In this document: positions 47,482 to 56,149 of the stretch, piece after piece
Layout of the letters: each line of letters begins with the position of its first letter
How positions within the stretch are numbered: position 1 is the stretch's first letter
Assembly (NCBI GenBank): GCA_050084515.1
Contig: CM114273.1
Location: 8,556,001 to 8,620,000, forward strand
Reading direction: 5' to 3'
DNA from: Blasia pusilla
Lineage: Eukaryota; Marchantiophyta; Marchantiopsida; Blasiales
DNA: 64,000 bases
Made by a program: the position numbers and the translations under genes
The notes under the pieces: generated by a model
What the model was told of the DNA's origin: nothing
The model's database searches: none
The model's input: the letters and a program-made list of their open reading frames with translations, nothing else

Positions 47482-48662
47482 AGAAGGCACCTGCCGAGTT
47501 TCAAAGAGTGATGGACAGGATCCTAGCAAGGTTGGATTTTGTTAGGTGTTACATTAATGATATCTTGGTGTTCAGTAACACAGTGGAGGAGCATCAGATA
47601 CATTTGCAGATTGTGTTTGAGTGGTTGAAAGCTCATGGTCTACGTTTGCATCTAGGAAAGTGTAAGTTCTTCCATAAGGATGTTGAATACTTGGGTCATG
47701 TGATCTATCCAGGTGGTTTGGGAGTTCAGCAAGCAAAGGTGGAGGCTATTGCACTTATTCCTTGTCCGGTAGATGTGAGTAGAGTTTGGGCATTCATGGG
47801 ATTGGCAAACTACTATCGGAGGTATGTGAAGGGATTTAGTGCTATGGCAAAGCCTTTGAACCAATTGTTGAAATCAGATCAGGAGTGGCACTGGGGAGAT
47901 GATCAAGAGAGAGCTTTTGTGGAGCTCAAGGCCCAGTTGGTGGCGGCGCCTATCTTGAGGAGACCTATCAGAGGGCGCCCATTTCAATTACACACTGATT
48001 GGAGTAGGTTGGGACTTGGAGCGGTGTTGACACAACATGATGATGAGCACATGGAGTTTGTGGTGGCCTATGCAAGTTGTTCGAATAATGCAGCGGAGTC
48101 ACGCTATAGTTCATATGAGGGAGAGTGCTTGGCAGTAGTGTGGGCTGTGGCTCACTTTAGGTGTTACTTATTTGGCACACAGTTTACCCTTGTTACTGAT
48201 CACCAGCCGCTCAAGTGGTTGATGGAGTCTGACAAGCTTACACGGAAGCTTGCACGGTGGGCTCTTATCTTACAGGAGTATGACTTCCAAGTGGTACATA
48301 GACCTGGAGTTGCCAACCTTGATGCATATGGGTTGAGTAGGAACCCATGTACTAGCCAAGAGGATGCAATTGGGGCTAGATGGCATGGCGAGGTTGATGA
48401 GGAGATGGTGCCAGGTTGGCATGCATTCGCCTTTTTATGTTGGTTAGGGGTGGACTCTAGTATGGAGGGCCACATAACATCTTACTCTAGTCAGAGGGTT
48501 GATGGCCACTCTTTAGATCCTAAGGTTGGAGATGCTGGTATGGATGAGCGTGATATTCATGATGATGCGTTGGTGTTGGAGTTCCTACGGACCAGTAGAG
48601 TGCCAGGCATAGTGAGTGCCAAGGAGCGAGACCGTGTTCTTCTACGTGCTAAGAGGTATTGA
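47448..48662 (+). pseudogene. Gypsy RT palm and RNase H
   Basis: A 404-codon frame. The RT part reads FQWKFLPFGLKKAPAEFQRV, then CYINDILVFSNTVEEH and the FMGLANYYRRYVKGFS thumb region. The catalytic box, normally Y-I-D-D, is Y-I-N-D at 47550-47561 (GAT to AAT), which should abolish polymerase activity. RNase H follows with the HTDWSRLGLGAVLTQ, YEGECLAVVWAVAHF and VTDHQPLKWLM motifs, so its acidic residues are visible. It ends at TGA 48660-48662, where Trp would be likely (RYW). Confidence 0.9.
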
Positions 48663-49706
48663 TTGGAGGGAACACATATTCTCTGTGTGTGGGAGGATGG
48701 TAGAGTACGAGTAGTGCCGCATTTGGCTCAGAGAGAGCGCATTGTGCGACATGCCCATGAGGAGTTGGGACATTTTGGGGTAAAGCGTACGTATAGCTTA
48801 CTCCTTGGTCAATATTGGTGGCGTGGCATACATACTCAGGTGCAGTTGTTGGTGTCACGTTGTATGGTTTGTGACTGGGTGAGGGCATCATTCAATACCC
48901 CTATACCACAGTTACACCCCTTGCCTATTATGGGATTGGGTTACCGTTGGAGTGTGGACTTTGCGGGATTGTTACCGATGACTGTACGACATCATCGATA
49001 TGTGTTGGTGATGGTGGAGCACTTCTCCAAGTAGATTGAGTTGGTGGCATTACCTGACAAGGCAAGTGAGGAAACAGCGTATGCGTTTCTTGATAGAGTG
49101 CTTAGTCATTTTGGTGCACCAACTGAAGTGCTGACCGACCAGGGTACAGAGTTTCAGGGTGAGTTTTAGGTCTTGTGTGACAAGGCGTTGATTGATCATC
49201 GGACCACGTCTCGAGATCATCCAAAGGCGGATGGTTTGGCTCAGCATGTGGTTTAGACGGTGAAGAGGGCATTGCGCAAGTATGGCCTACAGAAGGGGCA
49301 TCTTGGAAACTGGGATATTCAACTGCCATGGTTAGCCATGGGGTATAGGTTCAGTCGCCAAGCATCCTTGGCTTCCTTCTCACCTTATTTTCTCTTATAT
49401 GGCCGAGATCCAGACTTGCCTGTAGTAATTCGTCGGGAGTCTAGTGAGGTGGTAAACCTTGATGACCCAGAGATGTGGATGAGAGTGTGTTCCCAGCGGG
49501 CAGAGCTCTTTCAGAGAGTTATGCCAACACCCTTTGAGAATCTTGCCATTGCTCAACATAGGGATTCGTTGCGGTATGAAACCATTTGGGGTGGAGGTTA
49601 TCGACCATCAATTTGTAGGTTCTATATGGGGGACTATGTCTATTTGCAAGAGATTGCACCGACAACGTTGGATGTGACGAGGCGGCACTATTTTACGAGT
49701 GCGTGA
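48663..49706 (+). pseudogene. Gypsy integrase
   Basis: Same frame as the RT/RNase H part. The zinc-binding HHCC text is HAHEELGHFGVKRTY...CMVCDW (48750-48880). The catalytic core starts with WSVDFAGLLP (first Asp), then LTDQGTEF (second Asp). The catalytic Glu position reads ADGLAQHVV, with Gln (CAG at 49242-49244). Stops lie at 49032-49034, 49167-49169 and 49254-49256. The last part, 49260-49706, carries YFLLYGRDPDLPVV and a linker FYMGDYVYLQ; it then loses frame before the C-terminal domain. Confidence 0.88.
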
Positions 49707-49992
49707 GGTGTTAGCTTCTGGAGTTCTCATGTTGGAGGGTCGCGATGGAGTTGTTTGGAAGGACCATGTGTGTAATTTTGCGCCATGTCATCTTCCAAAT
49801 GTGGATGGTACTATTGACCCAAGCTTAGCCATGATACGTGCTAGCTTGAGGTGCATGTTGTGTGGGTCTGCTAGTAACACAGCCTGTATGTTGGTGTGTA
49901 ATCGGTGTTCTAGGGGTTGGCACATGATGTGTTTGACTCCACGTATGGATGTTGTTCCTACTGGAAGGTGGGTTTGTCCTCGATGTACTTAG
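49699..49992 (+). pseudogene. PHD-type zinc finger at gypsy pol C-terminus
   Basis: After the linker VREVLASGVLMLEGRDG, KDHVCNFAPCHLPNVDGTID, the frame ends in a C4HC3 pattern at 49852-49986: Cys-x2-Cys-x11-Cys-x2-Cys-x4-His-x2-Cys-x14-Cys-x2-Cys, with GWH and RWVCPRC, which is the PHD-finger layout. PHD fingers read histone tails, so in an integrase context this could act as a chromatin-targeting module in place of a chromodomain. The frame differs from the preceding integrase by one shift at about 49690, probably a decay event. Confidence 0.8.
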
Positions 49993-50164
49993 GAGAGCTA
50001 GATGACTTGATCTTTGCATGATATGGATTACAGATGGGCGACTAACAATGGGGCAACCTAACACCCGGCCTTCTGATTCGTGCATCCAAGAAGGTGTATA
50101 ACATGTAGTAGATGTATAGGGCTACCTGGGAGTTAGAGGGACCTAACCGCCAGTTAGGGGGGCG

Positions 50165-50271
50165 AGTTGTGGTACACTTGTGTTTGTGGATGCTCTCGTT
50201 TACGTTATGTATGTATGTGAGTATGGTATGTCAGCGATGTATGTTGTATGATGATGTAGATTCGCACGACA
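50165..50271 (+). repeat. 107-bp direct repeat, copy 1
   Basis: Matches 50641-50747 over its full length with few mismatches (both 107 bases). Contains TTATGTATGTATGTGAGTAT. Lies shortly after the gypsy pol end, so it may belong to its 3' non-coding region. Confidence 0.9.
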
Positions 50272-50640
50272 GTTGTCATGACCATACGGATTATGTCGTA
50301 GAGTATAGTGTGCTAGTAGAGGCCATACCTTATGTAGAGCCGTAGTGTCTAGGTAGAGATGCGGTTTCATACATAGGGTTGGGGGTTACTCAGTTGAAGG
50401 TGACTTTTCCAGTAGGGCCCGCTCTTAGGTTGGAGGATATAGTGTGGAGTGCACTCAAAGAACAGTTAGTTCTTTGAGTTGAGCCTGTTGCGTTGGGAGT
50501 TAGCCTTGGTAGTGAGTAGAGCTCTTGGCTATGGTGGTTCCCGCAAGCTTGGACATGGATTCTCCCATCGTGGAGTGGGTTTGGCTCGATTGTATGTGAT
50601 TCTATACATGTTTTATGATAGTAGGTCTTTCACAGATTTC

Positions 50641-50747
50641 AGTTGTGGTACACTTGTGTTTGTGGATGCTTTCGTCTATGTTATGTATGTATGTGAGTAT
50701 GGTATGTCAGCGATGTATGTTGTATGACGATGTGGTTTCGCACGACA
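50641..50747 (+). repeat. 107-bp direct repeat, copy 2
   Basis: Second copy. Its right edge (CACGACA) coincides with the truncated 3' end of the minus-strand LINE that begins at about 50747. Confidence 0.9.
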
Positions 50748-51018
50748 ACAACCTAAATCATAAGGCACTGGCTGTAGTAAAGAATAGAAATTCTCTACAT
50801 CTATTTTATGAGCTAGTCTAATCTTTTCATACATTGGACATATAACAAACACATGCTCTTCATCCTCAATATTTTCTCCATCACATAACCTATAAATTCG
50901 TTTACTTCTATCAATATTAAACCATCGTCCTTCCTCAATTTCTAGCCTATGAGACCCAATTCTATGTTATGCAATAATATGACGTAAGAACGTGGAGATC
51001 CCCGCAAGTAGGTATCCG
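50747..51018 (-). pseudogene. LINE C-terminal zinc region
   Basis: Minus-strand text continuing the ORF2 C-terminus: RHII...HRIGSHRLEIEEGRWFNI, then the CDGENIEDEEHVFVIC-like zinc motif and the YSLLQPVPYDLG region, ending abruptly at 50747. Confidence 0.75.
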
Positions 51019-51071
51019 TGTTGACCCTTTGGGTCCCACGGGCTTGATCTATTTACCATTTACCATTTACC
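51019..51071 (+). mobile_element. LINE 3' tail inserted in opposite orientation
   Basis: GACCCTTTGGGTC hairpin, GGGCTTGATC, then three TTTACCA-type repeats, in plus orientation inside the minus-strand LINE. No clear target duplication. The array's second C-terminal region carries a GGTAAATAGAT scar at the same LINE position (for example 2614-2624 and 6565-6575), so the insertion may predate both. Confidence 0.75.
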
Positions 51072-51455
51072 ATAATATACAAGCATAGGATTAACATGAA
51101 GTTGATAAAACTCCATTTTGGTGCCCGGGCTGCTGCAAATAATGTTGAGAAATTGCTTATGTAGATGCTCGCGGAGTGCCATCGGTTTCAAGTCCCAATT
51201 GCGTTCCGCCACATTCCACTTTGAAGACCAAGTCACCACATCCGCCATCCATCCTATGGAACGTGTGGCTTGCAAAGCTTGATGAGGGAGGCAAGAAACA
51301 TCAAGAGATCTCATCCTTGCGATATAAGTGATGGTCAAGTAAAGAGCTTCAGCCTCTAGAGGAAGACAACTTGTTTCCGTAAGAAGAATAGCATACGGAG
51401 TTTGGTTTCTTACATCCAATTCTTCTTGTAGAAAGATCTTTTGCACCCTCTCCAC
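51060..51455 (-). pseudogene. LINE ORF2 C-terminal fragment
   Basis: 131-codon frame: RVQKIFLQEELDVRNQTPYA, LPLEAEALYLTITY, then SIGWMADVVTWSSKWNVAER and KMEFYQLHVNPMLVYYG. Follows the RT deletion point and is cut by the inserted LINE tail. Confidence 0.8.
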
Positions 51456-51495
51456 GGCTGCTAGGAGAGGCCACGGCTGCTAGGAGATTTGGTGG
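51440..51495 (-). other. Deletion scar in LINE RT with local duplication
   Basis: GGCTGCTAGGAGA occurs twice (about 51465-51477 and 51476-51488). The RT text jumps from the PPNLLAAVA motif straight to the EGAKDL/VERVQKIF text, losing the whole YxDD palm and the thumb. Confidence 0.75.
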
Positions 51496-52253
51496 TACTC
51501 CAATGGCGTGTAGCCTTTCCCAGAAGAGCTTACGAGGTACAGTATCAAATGCTTTCTTGAAATCGATGAAGCCGCAAAACAAAGATTTTCCATTGTCCTT
51601 AGATTTCTCCCATAAAATACGCAAGGCCAAGATATGGTCGATGGTGTTATATGTTGGGCGAAAACCACCTTGGAACCGTGCTCTCTCTTTTGGAAAGACT
51701 CTGTCCATGCGCTCAACTTTGACTCCACCAATTTCCCAAACAACTTGGCAAAAACACTACCCACCATGATAGTGCGATAGTTTGTCACCAAGTCCTTCCT
51801 TCCTGATTTGTGAATAGGAACAATCTCCCGTAGCGACCAAGTTGAAGGAAAACCATAGATAGCAGCATCGCCCAGTACTTTGGCGAGGATCGGTCCAATA
51901 CAATCTCCTCCCCACTTGAAAAGTTCAATAGAAAGACCATCCAAATCCTCACATTTACCCTTCGCTAATCTTCTTAGTTGAGTCATCACCTCTGCTTCAG
52001 AGAATAAGCCAGGTATTCCTTCACAACGTGGCAAAGATGTAGCATCGGGGAAGAAATAGAGCTTTTCGGCAAAAGATATCAAAGACTTGGGATCAAGAGT
52101 AGGTTTTGAAGACCATACTACCAACCGTCTCCAAAATGATTTGGGGTCCTCATGCAGCTCCCTTGTCAATGACTCTTGCTTCCGCTGTAAGAAATCTCGT
52201 TTCACCAAGTCTTTGTAAAGGCTCATCATAATAAGCCGACTTTGGATATCCAA
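51480..52253 (-). pseudogene. LINE linker and RT fingers
   Basis: 257-codon minus-strand frame, the cleanest linker-to-RT text in the window: KQESLTRELHEDPKSFWRRL, RCEGIPGLFSEAEVMTQLRR, SIELFKWGGDCIGPILAKVL, NYRTIMVGSVFAKLFGKL. A second frame (51708-51349) carries FIDFKKAFDTVPRKLFWERL. It shows the empty site for the array's nested insertion 1. Confidence 0.85.
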
Positions 52254-52399
52254 AGATTTATCAACTGATCTTGCCCTTGCTTGCTTTCATTCACAGTCAA
52301 CCCACCCATTACAAGGTAGCCTCCTACCACTTCTGTCCCTATGCCGCGAAAAGAACTTAGATGTAGTGTTGTTCAACAATTTGATTAGTTGCAAACTTT

Positions 52400-53374
52400 C
52401 CGTGTATGGATCTGGGCTCCATACAATGCGAGTCAAGAGTTCTTTTAAATATAGCGTATAAAGATCTTTTTTACCATGATCTAAGCGAAACTTGGGAGAA
52501 GCTAAAACAAATTAACATGTCGAGAGAGGAATTTCCTTTGAAATTGAGAGAGTAAACAAAAGAGGTGCGTGATCTCATTCAGGCTAAGGTTCTAGAATGT
52601 CAAATGTAGAGATAAGAGAGCTATTAGCGGGCAAGGACAGAAGATAATCGATGGTGCTAGCGCCGATAGAGGAGAAATACGTATTGGAGTGAGAGTTGGG
52701 AAAATGAGAGGTTCCATTAAGAACTTTCAAATTACAAGTGGCTCCGAAGGTTAAAAAATGCTCTGTCAAAGGATTTGTAGAAAGATCTGAAGAGATTCTA
52801 GACCACCAAACATCCTCATGTTCTTCGAGAAGAGGAGAAGTCAAGGAATCACTAGGCACAGGCAGGAAGGGGTTATGGCGGTATTGCTACTTTCATCAGG
52901 TCTCAATTTCTACCTCTCATACATCTAGAAGATCAAGATATTGGGGGCCAATATCATTGGCTACGTCTTGGTTTGTTTGGGGGATCTTATTATTATTTGG
53001 CAATTTGTTATTTTGCACTACTGTCCATGCCTATCTACTCAACACGCACTTACAATCGAAGTCAACCGTTCCATGGACTTATTGGGGATGTTCTCAAATA
53101 TCAAAGCAAAGGTGAAGTCTTTCTAGTTGGGGATGTCAATGCTTGCACACGTACTGCTCAATTTACCCAATTCAGTGATTCCTTGATATAACCCCACTGC
53201 CTGTTGCCTTCTTTGGTTCCATGTCGATCTCTCCAAAGTAAATCCTTGTATCTCTGCAATAGTATTGCTCTCATGTGCCCAAGTCTCCACAATATTGATG
53301 ATGTCCTCCATCTCCCAAATTGGTAGAGCACTCACATACTTTGTTGTTGACAGGCCTCGTATATTCCACATCAA
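52400..53374 (-). pseudogene. LINE endonuclease with internal inversion
   Basis: Starts with MWNIRGLSTTKYVSALPIWE at 53374 and reads to TWNQRRQQAV. The middle part (about 52852-53186) is then in plus orientation. The normal orientation resumes with text matching the SLTSPLLEEHED region (52850 downward). The inversion destroys the catalytic core. Confidence 0.82.
52852..53186 (+). other. Inverted internal segment of the LINE endonuclease
   Basis: This 335-base stretch matches endonuclease text in plus orientation (for example WGPISLATSWF) while both flanks are minus. Breakpoint sequences are present at both ends as inverted copies: TCAAGGAATCACT at 52841-52853 with AGTGATTCCTTGA at 53174-53186, and GCAGGAAGGGGTTAT at 52862-52876 with the ATAACCCC...CTGCC text at about 53186-53201. 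Confidence 0.8.
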
Positions 53375-53419
53375 TACTCTCAGCTTCTTGGATTGCTAGG
53401 TTGATAACTCTCTTTTTCT

Positions 53420-54226
53420 CTAGGTAACAACTGCTCGACCATCGCGTAGATAAGTAATAAAACCTGCTTCTTGAGCTTCTTTGACTTTTGCAAGCTCCTT
53501 TCTCCTAGCTTTGACTTGTAGAGGTGTAAGATCAGGATCCAACCATATCCTCCATCCTTTGAGAATGGACTTGTTAGCCATGGCAGTATCACGTTGAGTT
53601 TGATCAACAAACTTAACTAGAATGGTACGAGATTGTGTTCCCGTTTTCCCAATACGGAAAGCTTGAGCCAAGTTCGGATTATGAACATGAAGTGTATCAA
53701 CCAAGAACTTGTTGACAACACTCTTCACCTCTTCGCTCTCTGTTTCTGGCAAACCTGAGATTCTCACATTCTTTCTACGGGCAAATTGGTTTTCTTTTTC
53801 TATCTCTTGCTCTTGATAGAAAGAGATATGAGCAACCTTTGTAGCTTCAGCATAAGATTTCATTTTCACTTCTAAAGTTTCAATAACCTCATGCAATCCT
53901 AAACTATTGGGAGTAGTCGCCAATGATGATGCTTTCTCTTGAACATCCGCAACAGATTTGGAAAGATCAACCATCACACTAGAACTATCTTTCAACACTT
54001 TCTTCAAAACCTCTTGCGTTACCTTTAACTCTCCGATTTGAATATGTGGAAGGTTTAATTGAGAAGTTTGTACCTTGAATTCTTGTCGAAGCTCTTTCAA
54101 TTCATGCAAGACCACTTGCACTAGATTCAAGATTTCGTCTTGAGTAGTCATCATGAAGTCGACTTCCAAACATCCCAGATATTGCACGACCTCCAATAAA
54201 CTATAACCGAATCTCCAACACCACAC
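53420..54226 (-). CDS. LINE ORF1 protein, L1-type (coiled coil, RRM-like)
   Basis: RNA-binding ORF1 protein that coats the element transcript. Uninterrupted 268-codon frame; the likely start is the Met-Met at 54154-54149 (MMTTQDEILN), leaving about 244 residues. A heptad-rich segment (VQVVLHELKELRQEF to EVLKKVLKDSS) suggests a coiled coil. RKNVRISGLPETESEE and RTILVKFVDQTQRDTAM are the two core strands of the L1 ORF1 RRM-type domain, followed by the basic C-terminal text LDPDLTPLQVKARRKELAKV. The stop is just before the GAAAAAGAGAGTT box and the endonuclease start. Such ORF1s are common in animal and algal L1-type elements; many angiosperm LINEs instead carry zinc-knuckle ORF1s. It is the only intact LINE reading frame in the window. 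Confidence 0.82.
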   Translation of the reverse strand: MWCWRFGYSLLEVVQYLGCLEVDFMMTTQDEILNLVQVVLHELKELRQEFKVQTSQLNLPHIQIGELKVTQEVLKKVLKDSSSVMVDLSKSVADVQEKASSLATTPNSLGLHEVIETLEVKMKSYAEATKVAHISFYQEQEIEKENQFARRKNVRISGLPETESEEVKSVVNKFLVDTLHVHNPNLAQAFRIGKTGTQSRTILVKFVDQTQRDTAMANKSILKGWRIWLDPDLTPLQVKARRKELAKVKEAQEAGFITYLRDGRAVVT

Positions 54227-54243
54227 AACTTCTGCTCTAGAAA

Positions 54244-54910
54244 TTGGTTATACTTGAGATTCTCACGACTAGGGCACCTCTTGACATTTCACGTTGTCTC
54301 AAAATCTGAGCTTCACATGACATTCCAACTCAAAGATATGACCTCCGCAAGATTCAAATCAGAAATCCTCAAATCTAAAAGAGCAAAAACTCAAATCTCT
54401 CAAAACTTCGTTTTCGGAACTTGGTTGTGCTTGAAATTTAGAGGGCTAAGGCACCTCCTCACACTCCACGTTACTTAAAAATCTCAGTTTCATATGACAC
54501 CTGACCTCAAAGATATGATCTCTGCAAGATTCAGATCTGAAATCCTCAAACCTAGAAGATCAAAAACTCAAATCTCTCACAACATCGTGTGTGTAACTTG
54601 GTTGTGCTTGAAATATTGAGAAATATGGTGTCTCTTGACACTCCACGTTGCCTTAAAATCTCAGTTTCCTATGACAATCCATGTCAAAGATATGACCTCC
54701 GTAAGATTCAGATATGAAATCCTCAAACTTAGAAGAGCAAAACCTCAAATCTCTCATAACTTCGTGTGTATAACTTGGTTGTACTTGAAATTTTGAGGGC
54801 TAGAGCACCTCTTTACACTCCACGTTGCCTCAAAATCTCAGCTTCATATAACAATTCAACTCAAAGAAATGACCTCTGCAATATTCATATCTGAAATCCT
54901 CAAACTTAGT
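54244..54910 (-). repeat. Four 177-bp tandem monomers at the LINE 5' end
   Basis: The word TTGGTT plus following text recurs at 54244, 54421, 54598 and 54775, exactly 177 bases apart, with about four copies (the last partial, to about 54910). Each monomer contains CAAAGATATGACCTC-like and CTCAAATCTCTCA-like words. They abut the ORF1 start, so in LINE orientation they form a 5' UTR of tandem monomers, a layout known from mouse L1 promoters. The monomers differ from one another by scattered substitutions. Confidence 0.9.
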
Positions 54911-54970
54911 ATGAGCCTTCTAAACTTCTTATATTCTGTGTTGACATTCTATAATGATAAGGAAAGATAG

Positions 54971-55258
54971 TCCGTGATTGATCAGGTTAAAAGCACTTTG
55001 GCTCTTGAAAAGAAGGATTCCAACAAGCTGGGGGCGTTGGCGTTGTTGAGGCAAGTCTCAAATGATTGGTTTGCTAAGTACCGCAGGGAGAAGTTGGTGG
55101 CAGGAAAGCGGTCCTTCAGCAATATGTACTCTGTGTTGAATGCAATTTCCGGCCATTACATTGGTTTCGGCCCCACTTATCCAATTTCTATGAAGCGCAC
55201 AGACTATATTTTGGAGGAGATTGGAATTGCAGAGAAGGCATTGAAAAGGAGAAAGTGA
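54971..55258 (+). CDS. PSB27: PSB27-like photosystem II assembly protein, last exon
   Basis: Open frame of 95 residues: SVIDQVKSTLALEKKDSNKL, ALLRQVSNDWFAKYRREKLV, SFSNMYSVLNAISGHYIGFG, PTYPISMKRTDYILEEIGIA and EKALKRRK, then TGA. The NMYSxLNAxxGHYxxFGPTxPI and EKALKR features are those of the C-terminal half of chloroplast PSB27 proteins, lumenal factors for photosystem II assembly and repair. The frame is preceded by AG at 54969-54970, a possible splice acceptor in phase 0. No transit peptide or upstream exon is visible; the LINE 5' monomers lie directly upstream. It is either the last exon of a gene whose intron carries the LINE, or a displaced fragment. Confidence 0.72.
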   Translation, partial: SVIDQVKSTLALEKKDSNKLGALALLRQVSNDWFAKYRREKLVAGKRSFSNMYSVLNAISGHYIGFGPTYPISMKRTDYILEEIGIAEKALKRRK

Positions 55259-56149
55259 TGAGATATCGAAGGGTTGATTTTTGCTAGGGGACAGGGCAAG
55301 GAATTTCCTACCAGGTGGTTCTAGGGTGAAGGTGAAAGGGATGGCACGAAGAGTCTGATTGATTCTACTTTCGATTCCTTTGGGTTACTTTGATGAGATT
55401 TCCAAAGAAGTGTGTAAGTAAGGAATTAGGCTTTGTTCTTTGCCGACTCACTTCCTTTAGTCGGAGCTGTGTAGTGTAGATTTGTGAGAGAAGTGTCTCA
55501 CTAAAGGTTTTTTTTCCATTCACTTTAGTCAGTTCATCGTAGTTACATAGTGTAGAGCTATAAGAAAAGTCTCATCTATTGGTGAATGGAAGATTGAAAC
55601 CTCTTCTTGTATGTATTCTCTACTCATGAGATATGTTTTGCTACATTCCACATCTTTGGAAGCCCCAAATTTCTTTGCAATTTTCCTTTCTTACTTCCGA
55701 GAGGACATGGGAATCGCCTTTCAGGAAATGCATACATGAAGAATTTACAGAATGTGCTAATTTGCTCTCTCAATCCGCGCTTTGATCCCTTTCCCAGAAC
55801 AGTCCAAGTCCTGAGTGTACGACAATGATGCCACGGAAACCCTTCAGTTTACAATCTTGCTTGCGATTTGTGGTTGTGATCCCACTGGTTCCTCTCTATC
55901 CACCAAGAATAGCCCATGATCTAATCTTGAAGACTTTGCACGACATGATAATCATTGACGACTGATACAGTTGTTAGGTAAGAGAGGATGAGTCACTCTT
56001 ATACTTGTTAATGGGAGCATTCCTATCTACTAACATTTCAAGTAATGTAGAATATTAGAAATCTAAAAGTATCATCTTTGCTGCTCAGACATAACAAAGA
56101 CAGAGAAATCTTTTATGTGGCTCTATTTCTTTTGTAGAAGGAAAAAAAT
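55259..56149. other. No gene recognised
   Basis: Probably the 3' flank of the PSB27-like exon; short open stretches only (for example 55607-55828) without motifs. Confidence 0.5.

Larger units (their letters stand above)
46604..49992 (+). mobile_element. Decayed Ty3/gypsy pol ending in a PHD finger
   Basis: Plus-strand pol in the gypsy order RT, RNase H, integrase, then a C-terminal PHD-type zinc finger. It is interrupted by in-frame stops at 46654-46656, 46879-46881, 48660-48662, 49032-49034, 49167-49169 and 49254-49256, and by frameshifts at about 47445 and 49690. Gag, protease and LTRs were not identified. The individual domains are listed separately. Confidence 0.88.
50747..54920 (-). 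mobile_element. Rearranged near-full-length L1-like LINE
   Basis: Same family as the array, on the minus strand. In element order: four 177-bp 5' monomers (54920-54244), ORF1 (54226-53420), endonuclease with an internal inverted segment (53374-52400), linker and RT (52253-51480) with the YxDD part deleted, C-terminal region (51460-50747) interrupted by an oppositely oriented LINE tail (51019-51071). Its own 3' end and tail are missing. It is the only copy in the window with ORF1 and a 5' region. Confidence 0.88.

Noticed and set aside
46604-50750. The 107-bp repeats as LTRs of the gypsy element
   Set aside because: Both copies lie on the same side of pol and are too short and too close together; no TG...CA-bounded pair flanking pol was seen.
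52852-53186. Twin-priming as the cause of the LINE inversion
   Set aside because: Twin-priming inverts the 5' portion of a new insertion; here both flanks, including ORF1 further 5', are in the normal orientation.
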